From NCBI RefSeq assembly GCF_003865135.1, contig NZ_BHZC01000001.1, forward strand, positions 6,200,001-6,264,000: a stretch of 64,000 nt of DNA, read 5' to 3'. The position numbers and the translations under genes are program-made. Below, one piece after another: positions 36,195 through 43,481 of the stretch (position 1 is its first letter; each line of letters starts with the position of its first letter). Below the pieces are notes generated by a model. That model was not told the DNA's origin and did not search any database. It worked only from the letters and a program-made list of their open reading frames with translations. Source of the DNA: Streptomyces chrestomyceticus JCM 4735. Its GTDB lineage: Bacteria; Actinomycetota; Actinomycetes; Streptomycetales; Streptomycetaceae.

Positions 36195-37560
36195 GGTACT
36201 TGGACACCTCGACGTTCTGGAGGACGGCCAGGGCGTCCTCGACCAGGACGGCGGTGTTGAAGTAGGCCGTGACCAGGTACGAGGTGATGGCCTTCTGGTC
36301 CACGCCCATGTTGCGGATGGACAGGCCGGGTTCCGCCTCGTCGGGCACCGAGCTGGGACGCAGACCCACCACGCCCTGCTCGGCCTCGCCCACCCGCATC
36401 AGCAGGATCTCCGTCGTACCCGCGCCGTTGATGCCCACCTTGTCGGACGGCAGCAGCGGCACGCCGCGCCAGGTCAGCAGCGGACTGCCGAACCGGGTGT
36501 CGGTCACCGGGGGCACACCCCGGCGGGTACATTCACGCCCGAACGCGGCGATCGCCCGAGGGTGCGCCACGAAGTACGCGGGCTGCTTCCACACCTTGGC
36601 CAGCAGCTCGTCCAGGTCGTCCGGCGTCGGCGAGCCGGTGCGCGGCTGCACCCGCATCCCCGGCGCGACCTGGTTGAACAGGCCGAACTCCGGGTGGTTG
36701 AGCATCATCGACTCCTGCCGCTCACGCAGCGCGTGCACGGTCAGGTTGCTCTGCGCCCGGGTCTGGTCGATGGGCTGGTTGTACAGGTCGGCGACGCGGG
36801 TGTGCACGCGCAGCACGGTCTGGGCGAGGCTCATGTGGTACTCGCGCGGCGTGTCCTCGTACTCCACGTACGTGCCCGGCAGCACCGGTTCGCCGACGTG
36901 CCCGGCGGCCAGGTCGACCGGCGCCTCGGCGCCCGGCGTGGGCCCTTCGCCGGAGCAGTAGGACTCCATCGAGGTGCGCAACGACTCGTCGCGGTCGGCC
37001 AGTTCGGCCAGCTTGGAGCGGTGGATGCACAGCGCGACACCGGGGGTGAGGGTACGGACCCGGTACGGCAGCGTCTCGCCCTTGGCCCAGGCCTCCAGGT
37101 CGAAGAACTGGCCGTCGCCGACGATCTCCAGCAGCGCGTCCTCGCCGTAGCGGCCGGTCACCCGCTTCTCCGCGCGGCCCCGTACGAGCACCCAGAGCCG
37201 GTCGGCGGTGTCGCTCTCCGTGCACAGTAACTGCCCGGCCTCGAAGGTCACCTCGTCGCACGTCTCGGCCAGTTCGCGAAGCTGTCCCTCGTCCGCCTGC
37301 CGCAGGAACGGCAGTTCCCGCAGGTCCTCGGGCACGATGCGGTGGCTGTCGCCCTCGGAGAAGGTGCTGATCCGGTCGTCGCCGAGGATGAACGTACGGC
37401 GGCGGTTGACGCGGTAGACACCGGCGTCGACATCCACCCACGGCAGGGCGCGCAGCAGATAGCGCGGGGTGATGCCGCGCATCTGCGGCGTGGTCTTGGT
37501 GGCGGTGGCGAGTTGCCGTGCCGCATCGGGACTGAGGCTCTGGCGGCCGTTGGTGGTCAT
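36181..37560 (-). CDS. Family 2B-type encapsulin shell protein with cyclic-nucleotide-binding domain
   Basis: A 459-residue HK97-fold shell protein. The N-terminal arm and first strands (PQMRGITPRYLLRALPWVDVDAGVYRVNRR) and the C-terminal half (EDTPREYHMSLAQTVLRVHTRVADLYNQP... GVPLLPSDKV... ILLMRVGEAEQGVVGL... SIRNMGVDQKAITSYLVTAYF) match family 2 encapsulins. Residues about 85-205 are a cyclic-nucleotide-binding domain (FEAGQLLCTESDTADRLWVLVRG, then EIVGDGQFFDLEAW), the insertion that defines family 2B. It should assemble into a protein compartment around the cargo encoded next to it. ATG 37560 has GAGGAGGAACG upstream. Codon 111 is TTA (37228-37230), suggesting bldA-dependent, developmentally timed synthesis. 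Known family 2B cargo is mostly terpene-related; cysteine desulfurase is best known from family 2A. Confidence 0.88.
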   Translation of the reverse strand: MTTNGRQSLSPDAARQLATATKTTPQMRGITPRYLLRALPWVDVDAGVYRVNRRRTFILGDDRISTFSEGDSHRIVPEDLRELPFLRQADEGQLRELAETCDEVTFEAGQLLCTESDTADRLWVLVRGRAEKRVTGRYGEDALLEIVGDGQFFDLEAWAKGETLPYRVRTLTPGVALCIHRSKLAELADRDESLRTSMESYCSGEGPTPGAEAPVDLAAGHVGEPVLPGTYVEYEDTPREYHMSLAQTVLRVHTRVADLYNQPIDQTRAQSNLTVHALRERQESMMLNHPEFGLFNQVAPGMRVQPRTGSPTPDDLDELLAKVWKQPAYFVAHPRAIAAFGRECTRRGVPPVTDTRFGSPLLTWRGVPLLPSDKVGINGAGTTEILLMRVGEAEQGVVGLRPSSVPDEAEPGLSIRNMGVDQKAITSYLVTAYFNTAVLVEDALAVLQNVEVSKYHDYS

Positions 37561-37845
37561 CGTTCCTCCTCGTGAAAGGGCGCGCGGACGCACCGCGGCC
37601 CTCGCGGCCGCCGCGGTCCGCACGCGGGATGAGGGCACCGATCGTCCGAGCGGCAACTGCCGACGGCAAGACGGCGTATTTCCGCAACCGGCCGGAAAGG
37701 AGCTATCGGGCATTCGCAGGTGTTCGTACAGAGATGAACTGATTGTGGGCCGGACGCCACGTGGCCAGCCCGGAACTCTTCCGGCGGACGGCGCGCCACC
37801 GCCGGAACGTCCGGTCGGGGACTGCCTCGGCGCCGCACACGCGGC

Positions 37846-37851
37846 TAGATT
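37846..37851 (+). promoter_or_regulatory. -10 element TAGATT, 6 nt before the CYTH-CHAD ATG (leaderless promoter)
   Basis: TAGATT is followed by CGATCC and ATG 37858 with no ribosome-binding sequence. Confidence 0.5.
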
Positions 37852-37857
37852 CGATCC

Positions 37858-39612
37858 ATGGCGGACACCGTGCGGGAGATCGAGCGAAAGTACGAGGCCG
37901 ATGACAGCACCGAACTGCCCGACCTGACCGGCGTCGCCGGGGTCGCGGCCGTCGCGGACCAGGGCACCGTAGTCCTGCTCGCCACCTACTACGACACGCC
38001 GGACCAGCGGCTCGCCGCCGACGGCGTCACGCTGCGGCGGCGCACCGGAGGCGGCGACGCGGGCTGGCACCTGAAACTGCCGGTCGCCCCCGGCGTACGG
38101 GACGAGGTCCGGATGCCGCTCGCCGACCGGGTACCGCCGAAGCTCGCGGCGCTGGTGCGCTCGCGGGTGCGCGGCGCGCGCCTGGCGCCGGTGGCGCAAC
38201 TGCGGACCCGGCGCACGCTGCGGGTGCTGGAGAGCGAACAGGGCGAGCCGGTCGCGGAGGTGGCGGTCGACGAGGTGGTGGCGCACCGGGTGGACGGTGC
38301 GGGGCCGGTGGACGGTGCGGACCGGGGGGAGGGGCACGGCCAGGACCAGGACCGTGACCCGAGCCAGGATCAGGACCAGGAGTCGTCAGGAAGCCGGGTG
38401 ACGGTCGGCGTCCGCTGGCGCGAGATCGAGGTGGAGCTGGTGGGGGACGGGACTCCCGCTCTCCTGGACGCCGTGGAGGAGGTCCTGGCGGCCGCGGGGG
38501 TACGGCCCGCGAGTTCGGCGTCCAAGCTGGCCCGCGCGCTGGAGGAGACGGCGGAGACTGCCGGGACAGTCGAGCCGACGGAACAGCAGTCGCAGGGAGA
38601 GCCGAAGCGCGGGAAGTCCTCCCTGACCGATAAGCCCGCCAAGGCAAGCCGGCCCGCCAAGCCGGGCAAGCCCGGAAAGCCCGGCAAGGCCGGAGCAGCC
38701 GCCACATCCCCTCAGCCCGCCGACCTCCGTACCGCCGGTGACGCCGTCCTCGCGTACGTCCGTGAGCAGATCCGCACCCTCGTCGAGCTGGACCCGGCCG
38801 TCCGCCGGGACGTACCCGACTCGGTGCACCAGATGCGTGTCGCCACCCGTCGGCTGCGCAGTGCCTTCCGCTCGTACGGCGCCGTGCTGGACCGGTCGGT
38901 GACCGATCCGATCGGCGACGAACTGAAGTGGCTGGCGGGGGAGCTGGGCGTCGACCGGGACCGCGAGGTGCTGGCGGAGCGGCTGCGGGAAGGGCTGGGG
39001 GAGCTGCCGCGCGAGCTGCGGATGGGCCCGGTGGCCGCGCGCCTGCGCCTGTGGTCGCAGCGCCGCCGCCTCGGCTCCCGGCAGTCGCTGCTCACGGTTC
39101 TGGACGGGGCACGGCACCTGACGCTGCTGGAGAGCCTGCACGCGCTCCTGGCGGACCCGCCGCTGCGCCCGGCCGCGGACCGCCCGCCGGGGCGCGCGAT
39201 GGCGAAGGCCGTGCTCAAGGACTACCGGCGGCTGGACGGGCGGATCGCGACCGCGCTGGCGGCGCCGCCCGGGCCGGAGCGCGACGAGGCGCTGCACGCC
39301 GCCCGCAAGGCGGCCAAGCGGGTGCGGTACGCGGCGGAGGCGGCGACGCCGGTGCTGGGCCGCCCGGCGAAGAAGTTCGCCACCCGTATGAAGCGGGTGC
39401 AGCAACTGCTCGGCGATCACCAGGACAGCGTGCTGGCCCGCGCGGCGCTGCGGGACCTCGCCGTACAGGCGCACGGCGCGGGCGAGGGCGGTTTCAGTTT
39501 CGGACTGCTGTACGGGCGGGAGGAGGCGGCCGCGGCGGCCCGGGAGCGGGAGCTGCCCGGGGTGTGGCGGAAGGCGTCGAAGCCGGCGCACCGCAGGAAG
39601 CTGCGCGGGTGA
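37858..39612 (+). CDS. CYTH and CHAD domain protein
   Basis: A 584-residue soluble protein. The N-terminal CYTH domain (about 1-215) starts with the ExExK-like signature (VREIERKYEAD) and forms a triphosphate tunnel; a long Lys/Pro/Ala linker (residues about 235-285) leads to a CHAD domain (about 290-580) of helices with conserved His (SVHQMRVATRRLRSAFRSYG and ALHAARKAAKRVRYAAEA). Such proteins bind or hydrolyse inorganic polyphosphate/triphosphate. The gene is divergent from the encapsulin gene with 297 bases between them, so shared control is possible but not shown. Confidence 0.92.
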   Translation: MADTVREIERKYEADDSTELPDLTGVAGVAAVADQGTVVLLATYYDTPDQRLAADGVTLRRRTGGGDAGWHLKLPVAPGVRDEVRMPLADRVPPKLAALVRSRVRGARLAPVAQLRTRRTLRVLESEQGEPVAEVAVDEVVAHRVDGAGPVDGADRGEGHGQDQDRDPSQDQDQESSGSRVTVGVRWREIEVELVGDGTPALLDAVEEVLAAAGVRPASSASKLARALEETAETAGTVEPTEQQSQGEPKRGKSSLTDKPAKASRPAKPGKPGKPGKAGAAATSPQPADLRTAGDAVLAYVREQIRTLVELDPAVRRDVPDSVHQMRVATRRLRSAFRSYGAVLDRSVTDPIGDELKWLAGELGVDRDREVLAERLREGLGELPRELRMGPVAARLRLWSQRRRLGSRQSLLTVLDGARHLTLLESLHALLADPPLRPAADRPPGRAMAKAVLKDYRRLDGRIATALAAPPGPERDEALHAARKAAKRVRYAAEAATPVLGRPAKKFATRMKRVQQLLGDHQDSVLARAALRDLAVQAHGAGEGGFSFGLLYGREEAAAAARERELPGVWRKASKPAHRRKLRG

Positions 39613-39842
39613 CGTACCGCGTGCGATGAGTCGGGGACGTCCACCGGGCAGCGGTGCCGCGCCGCGCCCGGCGGGCCGCCGCCCGCCCGGAGCCCCCGAC
39701 CCGCCCGGTGCCCCCCGTCCGCCCGGTGACCCACCGTCCGCACGCCGTCACCCCTTGCCCACCAGGGCGGTCCCCGTCAACAGGGCCGCTTTCCCGGGGT
39801 ACGCTGGATGGTCACCCCTGCCAGCTCATGAAAGACGCCGCG
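39613..39842 (+). other. Intergenic region before the radical SAM gene
   Basis: No gene is supported here. TACGCT at 39800-39805 fits TANNNT; transcription from it would start about 15 bases before ATG 39828 and 30 before ATG 39843. A -35-like TCAACA lies 18 bases upstream of it. Confidence 0.35.
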
Positions 39843-41771
39843 ATGCCTGTCGAGACGGTCTTCCCGCGCCTGGAAGCGCTTCTCCCGCATGTCCAGAAGC
39901 CCATCCAGTACGTCGGTGGAGAGCTCAACTCCACCGTCAAAGACTGGGATGCCTGCGATGTGCGCTGGTCGCTCATGTACCCGGACGCCTACGAGGTCGG
40001 GCTGCCCAACCAGGGCGTCATGATCCTGTACGAGGTCCTCAACGAGCGCGAGGGGGTGCTGGCCGAGCGCACGTACAGCGTCTGGCCGGACCTCGAAGCG
40101 CTGATGCGCGAGCACAACGTGCCGCAGTTCACCGTCGACGCGCACCGCCCGGTCAGCGCCTTCGACGTCCTCGGCGTCTCCTTCTCCACCGAGCTGGGCT
40201 ACACCAACCTGCTCACCGCCCTGGACCTGTCGGGCATCCCGATCGAGGCCAAGGACCGTACGGAGGACCACCCGCTGATCCTCGCGGGCGGCCACGCGGC
40301 GTTCAACCCGGAGCCGATCGCCGACTTCCTGGACTGTGCGGTGGTCGGCGACGGCGAGCAGGCCGTGCTGGAGATCACCGACATCATCCGCGCCTGGAAG
40401 GCCGAGGGCCGTCCCGGCGGGCGCGACGAGCTGCTGTTCCGCCTCGCGAAGACCGGCAGCGTGTACGTCCCCAAGTTCTACGACGTGGAGTACCTGGCCG
40501 ACGGGCGCATCTCGCGCGTCGTGCCGAACCGCTCCGGCGTCCCGTGGCGGGTGTCCAAGCACACCGTCATGGACCTGGACGAGTGGCCCTACCCCAAGCA
40601 GCCGCTCGTCCCGCTGGCCGAGACCGTCCATGAACGGATGTCGGTCGAAATCTTCCGTGGCTGCACCCGCGGCTGCCGTTTCTGCCAGGCAGGCATGATC
40701 ACGCGCCCCGTGCGGGAGCGAAGCATCACCGGCATCGGCGAGATGGTGGACAAGGGCCTGAAGGCCACGGGATTCGAGGAGGTCGGCCTGCTGTCGCTGT
40801 CCTCCGCGGACCACACCGAGATCGGCGACATCGCCAAGGGCCTCGCCGACCGGTACGAGGAAGACAAGATCGGTCTGTCGCTGCCGTCGACCCGTGTCGA
40901 CGCCTTCAACGTCGATCTTGCCAACGAGCTGACGCGCAACGGCCGACGCTCGGGACTGACCTTCGCGCCCGAGGGCGGCAGCGAGCGGATGCGCAAGGTC
41001 ATCAACAAGATGGTCTCGGAAGAGGACCTGATCCGTACGGTCGCCACGGCCTACGGCAACGGCTGGCGGCAGGTGAAGCTGTACTTCATGTGCGGCCTGC
41101 CCACCGAGACCGACGAGGACGTCCTGCAGATCGGCGACATGGCGGTCAACGTGATCGCCAAGGGCCGCCAGGTCGCCAACTCCAACGACATCCGCTGCAC
41201 CGTCTCCATCGGCGGCTTCGTCCCCAAGCCGCACACCCCCTTCCAGTGGGCGCCGCAGCTCAGCGCCGAGGAGACCGACGCCCGCCTGGAGAAGCTGCGC
41301 GACAAGATCCGCGGCGACAAGAAGTACGGCCGCTCCATCGGCTTCCGCTACCACGACGGCAAGCCCGGCATCGTCGAGGGCCTGCTCTCCCGCGGCGACC
41401 GCCGCGTCGGCGCCGTCATCCGCGCCGTCTACGAGGGCGGCGGCCGCTTCGACGGCTGGCGCGAGCACTTCTCGTACGACCGCTGGATGAAGGCCGCCGA
41501 GGAGACCCTCCCCGCGTACGGCGTCGACGTCGCCTGGTACACCACCCGCGAGCGCACGTACGAGGAGGTCCTGCCCTGGGACCACCTGGACTCCGGCCTG
41601 GACAAGGACTGGCTCTGGGAGGACTGGCAGGACGCCCTCGACGAGACCGAGGTCGAGGACTGCCGCTGGACTCCTTGCTTCGACTGTGGGGTGTGCCCGC
41701 AGCTCGACCTCGACATCCAGATCGGCCCGACGGGCAAGAAGCTGCTGCCGCTGAGTGTCGTCAACAAGTAG
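39843..41771 (+). CDS. B12-binding-type radical SAM protein (TIGR03960 family)
   Basis: A 642-residue protein with an N-terminal cobalamin-binding-like region (CDVRWSLMYPDAYEVGLPNQG...) and a radical SAM core whose cluster motif is CTRGCRFCQAG (CxxxCxxC). The C terminus has a Cys cluster (CRWTPCFDCGVCPQ) and ends QIGPTGKKLLPLSVVNK. The reaction is unknown; in actinobacteria this gene is normally next to a DUF2344 (TIGR03936) gene, and the two are fused in some bacteria, which points to a shared role in RNA or ribosome modification. Start MPVETVFPRLE at 39843 or the ATG five codons upstream. A serine recombinase gene faces it from 41819. Confidence 0.93.
   Translation: MPVETVFPRLEALLPHVQKPIQYVGGELNSTVKDWDACDVRWSLMYPDAYEVGLPNQGVMILYEVLNEREGVLAERTYSVWPDLEALMREHNVPQFTVDAHRPVSAFDVLGVSFSTELGYTNLLTALDLSGIPIEAKDRTEDHPLILAGGHAAFNPEPIADFLDCAVVGDGEQAVLEITDIIRAWKAEGRPGGRDELLFRLAKTGSVYVPKFYDVEYLADGRISRVVPNRSGVPWRVSKHTVMDLDEWPYPKQPLVPLAETVHERMSVEIFRGCTRGCRFCQAGMITRPVRERSITGIGEMVDKGLKATGFEEVGLLSLSSADHTEIGDIAKGLADRYEEDKIGLSLPSTRVDAFNVDLANELTRNGRRSGLTFAPEGGSERMRKVINKMVSEEDLIRTVATAYGNGWRQVKLYFMCGLPTETDEDVLQIGDMAVNVIAKGRQVANSNDIRCTVSIGGFVPKPHTPFQWAPQLSAEETDARLEKLRDKIRGDKKYGRSIGFRYHDGKPGIVEGLLSRGDRRVGAVIRAVYEGGGRFDGWREHFSYDRWMKAAEETLPAYGVDVAWYTTRERTYEEVLPWDHLDSGLDKDWLWEDWQDALDETEVEDCRWTPCFDCGVCPQLDLDIQIGPTGKKLLPLSVVNK
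41717..41771 (+). other. Left junction repeat: 3' end of the radical SAM gene
   Basis: This 55-base stretch coding QIGPTGKKLLPLSVVNK-stop recurs in degenerate form at 43363-43415 on the far side of the serine recombinase gene. The identical core is CCAGATCGGCCCGACG, and GTCGTCAA also matches near the end. It is a candidate attL. Confidence 0.6.
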
Positions 41772-41780
41772 TACCTGTCG

Positions 41781-41816
41781 ACGGGTCTCCCCTGCCCCGG
41801 GGCAGGGGAGACCCGT
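41781..41816. terminator. Perfect 36-base inverted repeat between two convergent genes
   Basis: An 18-base arm (41781-41798) is followed immediately by its exact reverse complement (41799-41816). It lies 10 bases after the radical SAM stop and 3 bases before the recombinase stop, and should terminate both. Confidence 0.85.
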
Positions 41817-41818
41817 TC

Positions 41819-43291
41819 CTATCGGCCCGCGAACGCGTCGTTCTTGATGACGAGGCGTTCCCCGATGTCATCCGGGATGACCAGTTCCAGCCGGACCTCG
41901 GGCGCTCTGACCCCGGGGACCTTGCTCCGGTGCACTGCGCAGGTGACGCCTGCCCGTCGCAGGTCCTCGGCCACCGTCTCCCGGCCGTGACGTTTCCAAC
42001 GGTCACGGAAGGTGTCGCCGGTGTCGACCACGACCCAACGGCCCCGTTCCGCGGTGCCGCCTTCGAGGGACCACTGCGGATCGCGGTCCACGGCGGGCGG
42101 ATACTCCCGCACCCTGACCGGTTCCGCGCCGAACGCCCCGGTGGCAGCGTCCACCAGACGGGCGTAGACAGCCTCGGGGTCCGGAGCGCCCAGACCGCCG
42201 CTCCGGCAACTGCGACAGCGCAGGTAGGCGTAAGCGCGTCGCTTTGTCTGCGTTCGGTGCACGGTCATGTTCGTGCCGCAGTCGGCGCACAACAGGGTGC
42301 CCAGAAACTCGGTCGCGCCGCCCGTCCTCCGAGGCGGCTGGGATTTCGTACGCGCGTCGAGGGCCGCCTGGAGGGACTGCCACTCCGCTTCCGTGAAGAC
42401 GGAGTCCGCCACCTTGACCGGATTGCCGTCCCTGCCAAGGACGATCTTCGATCGGCGGATACCGCCGCTCTTGTCCTCCTGGACCCGGAGTCCCCTGAGC
42501 GCCGGATTTCTCAGCCTGCGCAACAACGTGGAGGTGGTCCAGCTTCCACCGCCCCCGGTGGGGATCCGGGCCCGCGTGAGCACGGCGGTCATGCGGCGCG
42601 CCGACACGCCACGACGCGCGGCGCCCAGACACCATCGGAGCACGCGGTACGCCTTCGGGTCGATGACCAGCGTGCCGCGGTCATCGATGGCGTAGCCGTA
42701 CGGCGGCTTGCCGACCAACCAGTCCGGCTGCGCCCTGGTGTAACCCCACAGGCTCGTCACGCGACGGCTGTTCCCCGCCGTCTCCAGTTCGGCGATGCCC
42801 GCGATGAGCCCGGCCATGGTTCTGCCGGCCGGACTCAACAGGTCGATCGTGTCGTGCAGGGACACCAGATTCTTGCCGTGTCCGAGACACCAGTCCGTCA
42901 TCGTGCTCAGATCGGTCAGCCGACGGATGAAGCGGTCGAGCCTCCAGATGAGCAGGACGTCGAAATCCGGCGCCCTGTCGTTGAGCCAGTGCCCCAACTG
43001 CGTGCGTTTCCACGGCGGGACCTTGGTCGCGGAGACATTCAGGTCGCGGGCGACGCCGACGACCCGGTAGCCCCTTTCCAGTGCGAGGACGCGCAGGTCG
43101 AGTTCCTGCCGGACGGGCGAAGTGGTCTCGGCCGTGAGGACGGACAGTCGCACGGACAGGAGGGCCCGTGGCGCGTCCGGTGGAAGCCGTCTCTCCTCCT
43201 CTTCTAACTCTCCCAGCAACTGCAGGTCAGTCATTCTCCAAACCACGTCCGCGACGCGGGTCCGCGGCTCGTGTGTCCCCTGCTTCGTCAT
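41819..43291 (-). CDS. Large serine recombinase (site-specific integrase)
   Basis: A 490-residue recombinase. The catalytic resolvase domain (about 45-190) has Ser50 in VRLSVLTAETTSPVRQ, then VSATKVPPWKRTQLGHWL and DVLLIWRLDRFIRR; a recombinase domain follows (KPPYGYAIDD, then RGVSARRMTAVLTRARIP), a zinc ribbon (CADCGTNM with CRSCRSGG) and a C-terminal part without a long coiled coil. It is shorter than phage phiC31-type integrases. Start ATG 43291 is chosen; ATG 43234 is an alternative. Codon 29 is TTA (43205-43207) and several AGG/AGA codons occur, unlike the neighbours, consistent with transferred DNA. It lies at the 3' end of the radical SAM gene and the copy of that end is at 43363. S. 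coelicolor has a recombinase-like gene (SCO2603, as I recall) at the matching place. Confidence 0.88.
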   Translation of the reverse strand: MTKQGTHEPRTRVADVVWRMTDLQLLGELEEEERRLPPDAPRALLSVRLSVLTAETTSPVRQELDLRVLALERGYRVVGVARDLNVSATKVPPWKRTQLGHWLNDRAPDFDVLLIWRLDRFIRRLTDLSTMTDWCLGHGKNLVSLHDTIDLLSPAGRTMAGLIAGIAELETAGNSRRVTSLWGYTRAQPDWLVGKPPYGYAIDDRGTLVIDPKAYRVLRWCLGAARRGVSARRMTAVLTRARIPTGGGGSWTTSTLLRRLRNPALRGLRVQEDKSGGIRRSKIVLGRDGNPVKVADSVFTEAEWQSLQAALDARTKSQPPRRTGGATEFLGTLLCADCGTNMTVHRTQTKRRAYAYLRCRSCRSGGLGAPDPEAVYARLVDAATGAFGAEPVRVREYPPAVDRDPQWSLEGGTAERGRWVVVDTGDTFRDRWKRHGRETVAEDLRRAGVTCAVHRSKVPGVRAPEVRLELVIPDDIGERLVIKNDAFAGR

Positions 43292-43335
43292 AAGCTCACC
43301 AACGAGGAAAGGGTGGCCTTGGATGTGACGTGTGT

Positions 43336-43415
43336 CCATCCGTCGCAGATGGACACGCGCTTCCAGATCGGCCCGACGAGCGAGAAGTCGCTGCGGATGA
43401 ACGTCGTCAAGTAAG
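43336..43415 (+). pseudogene. Right junction repeat: degenerate copy of the radical SAM 3' end
   Basis: The frame ending at TAA 43412-43414 reads PSQMDTRFQIGPTSEKSLRMNVVK, clearly the same tail as the radical SAM protein (QIGPTGKKLLPLSVVNK), and the preceding QMDT matches what the family usually has before it. It is the 3' stub left when an element entered the gene: the element supplied a new end to the main copy (left) and this stub marks the other junction (attR). Confidence 0.6.
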
Positions 43416-43481
43416 CAAGCGTTCCGGGCCGCGGCATGTGCGCGGCAGTGCCCATATCGGGTGCGAGGGGGAGAAAACCGT

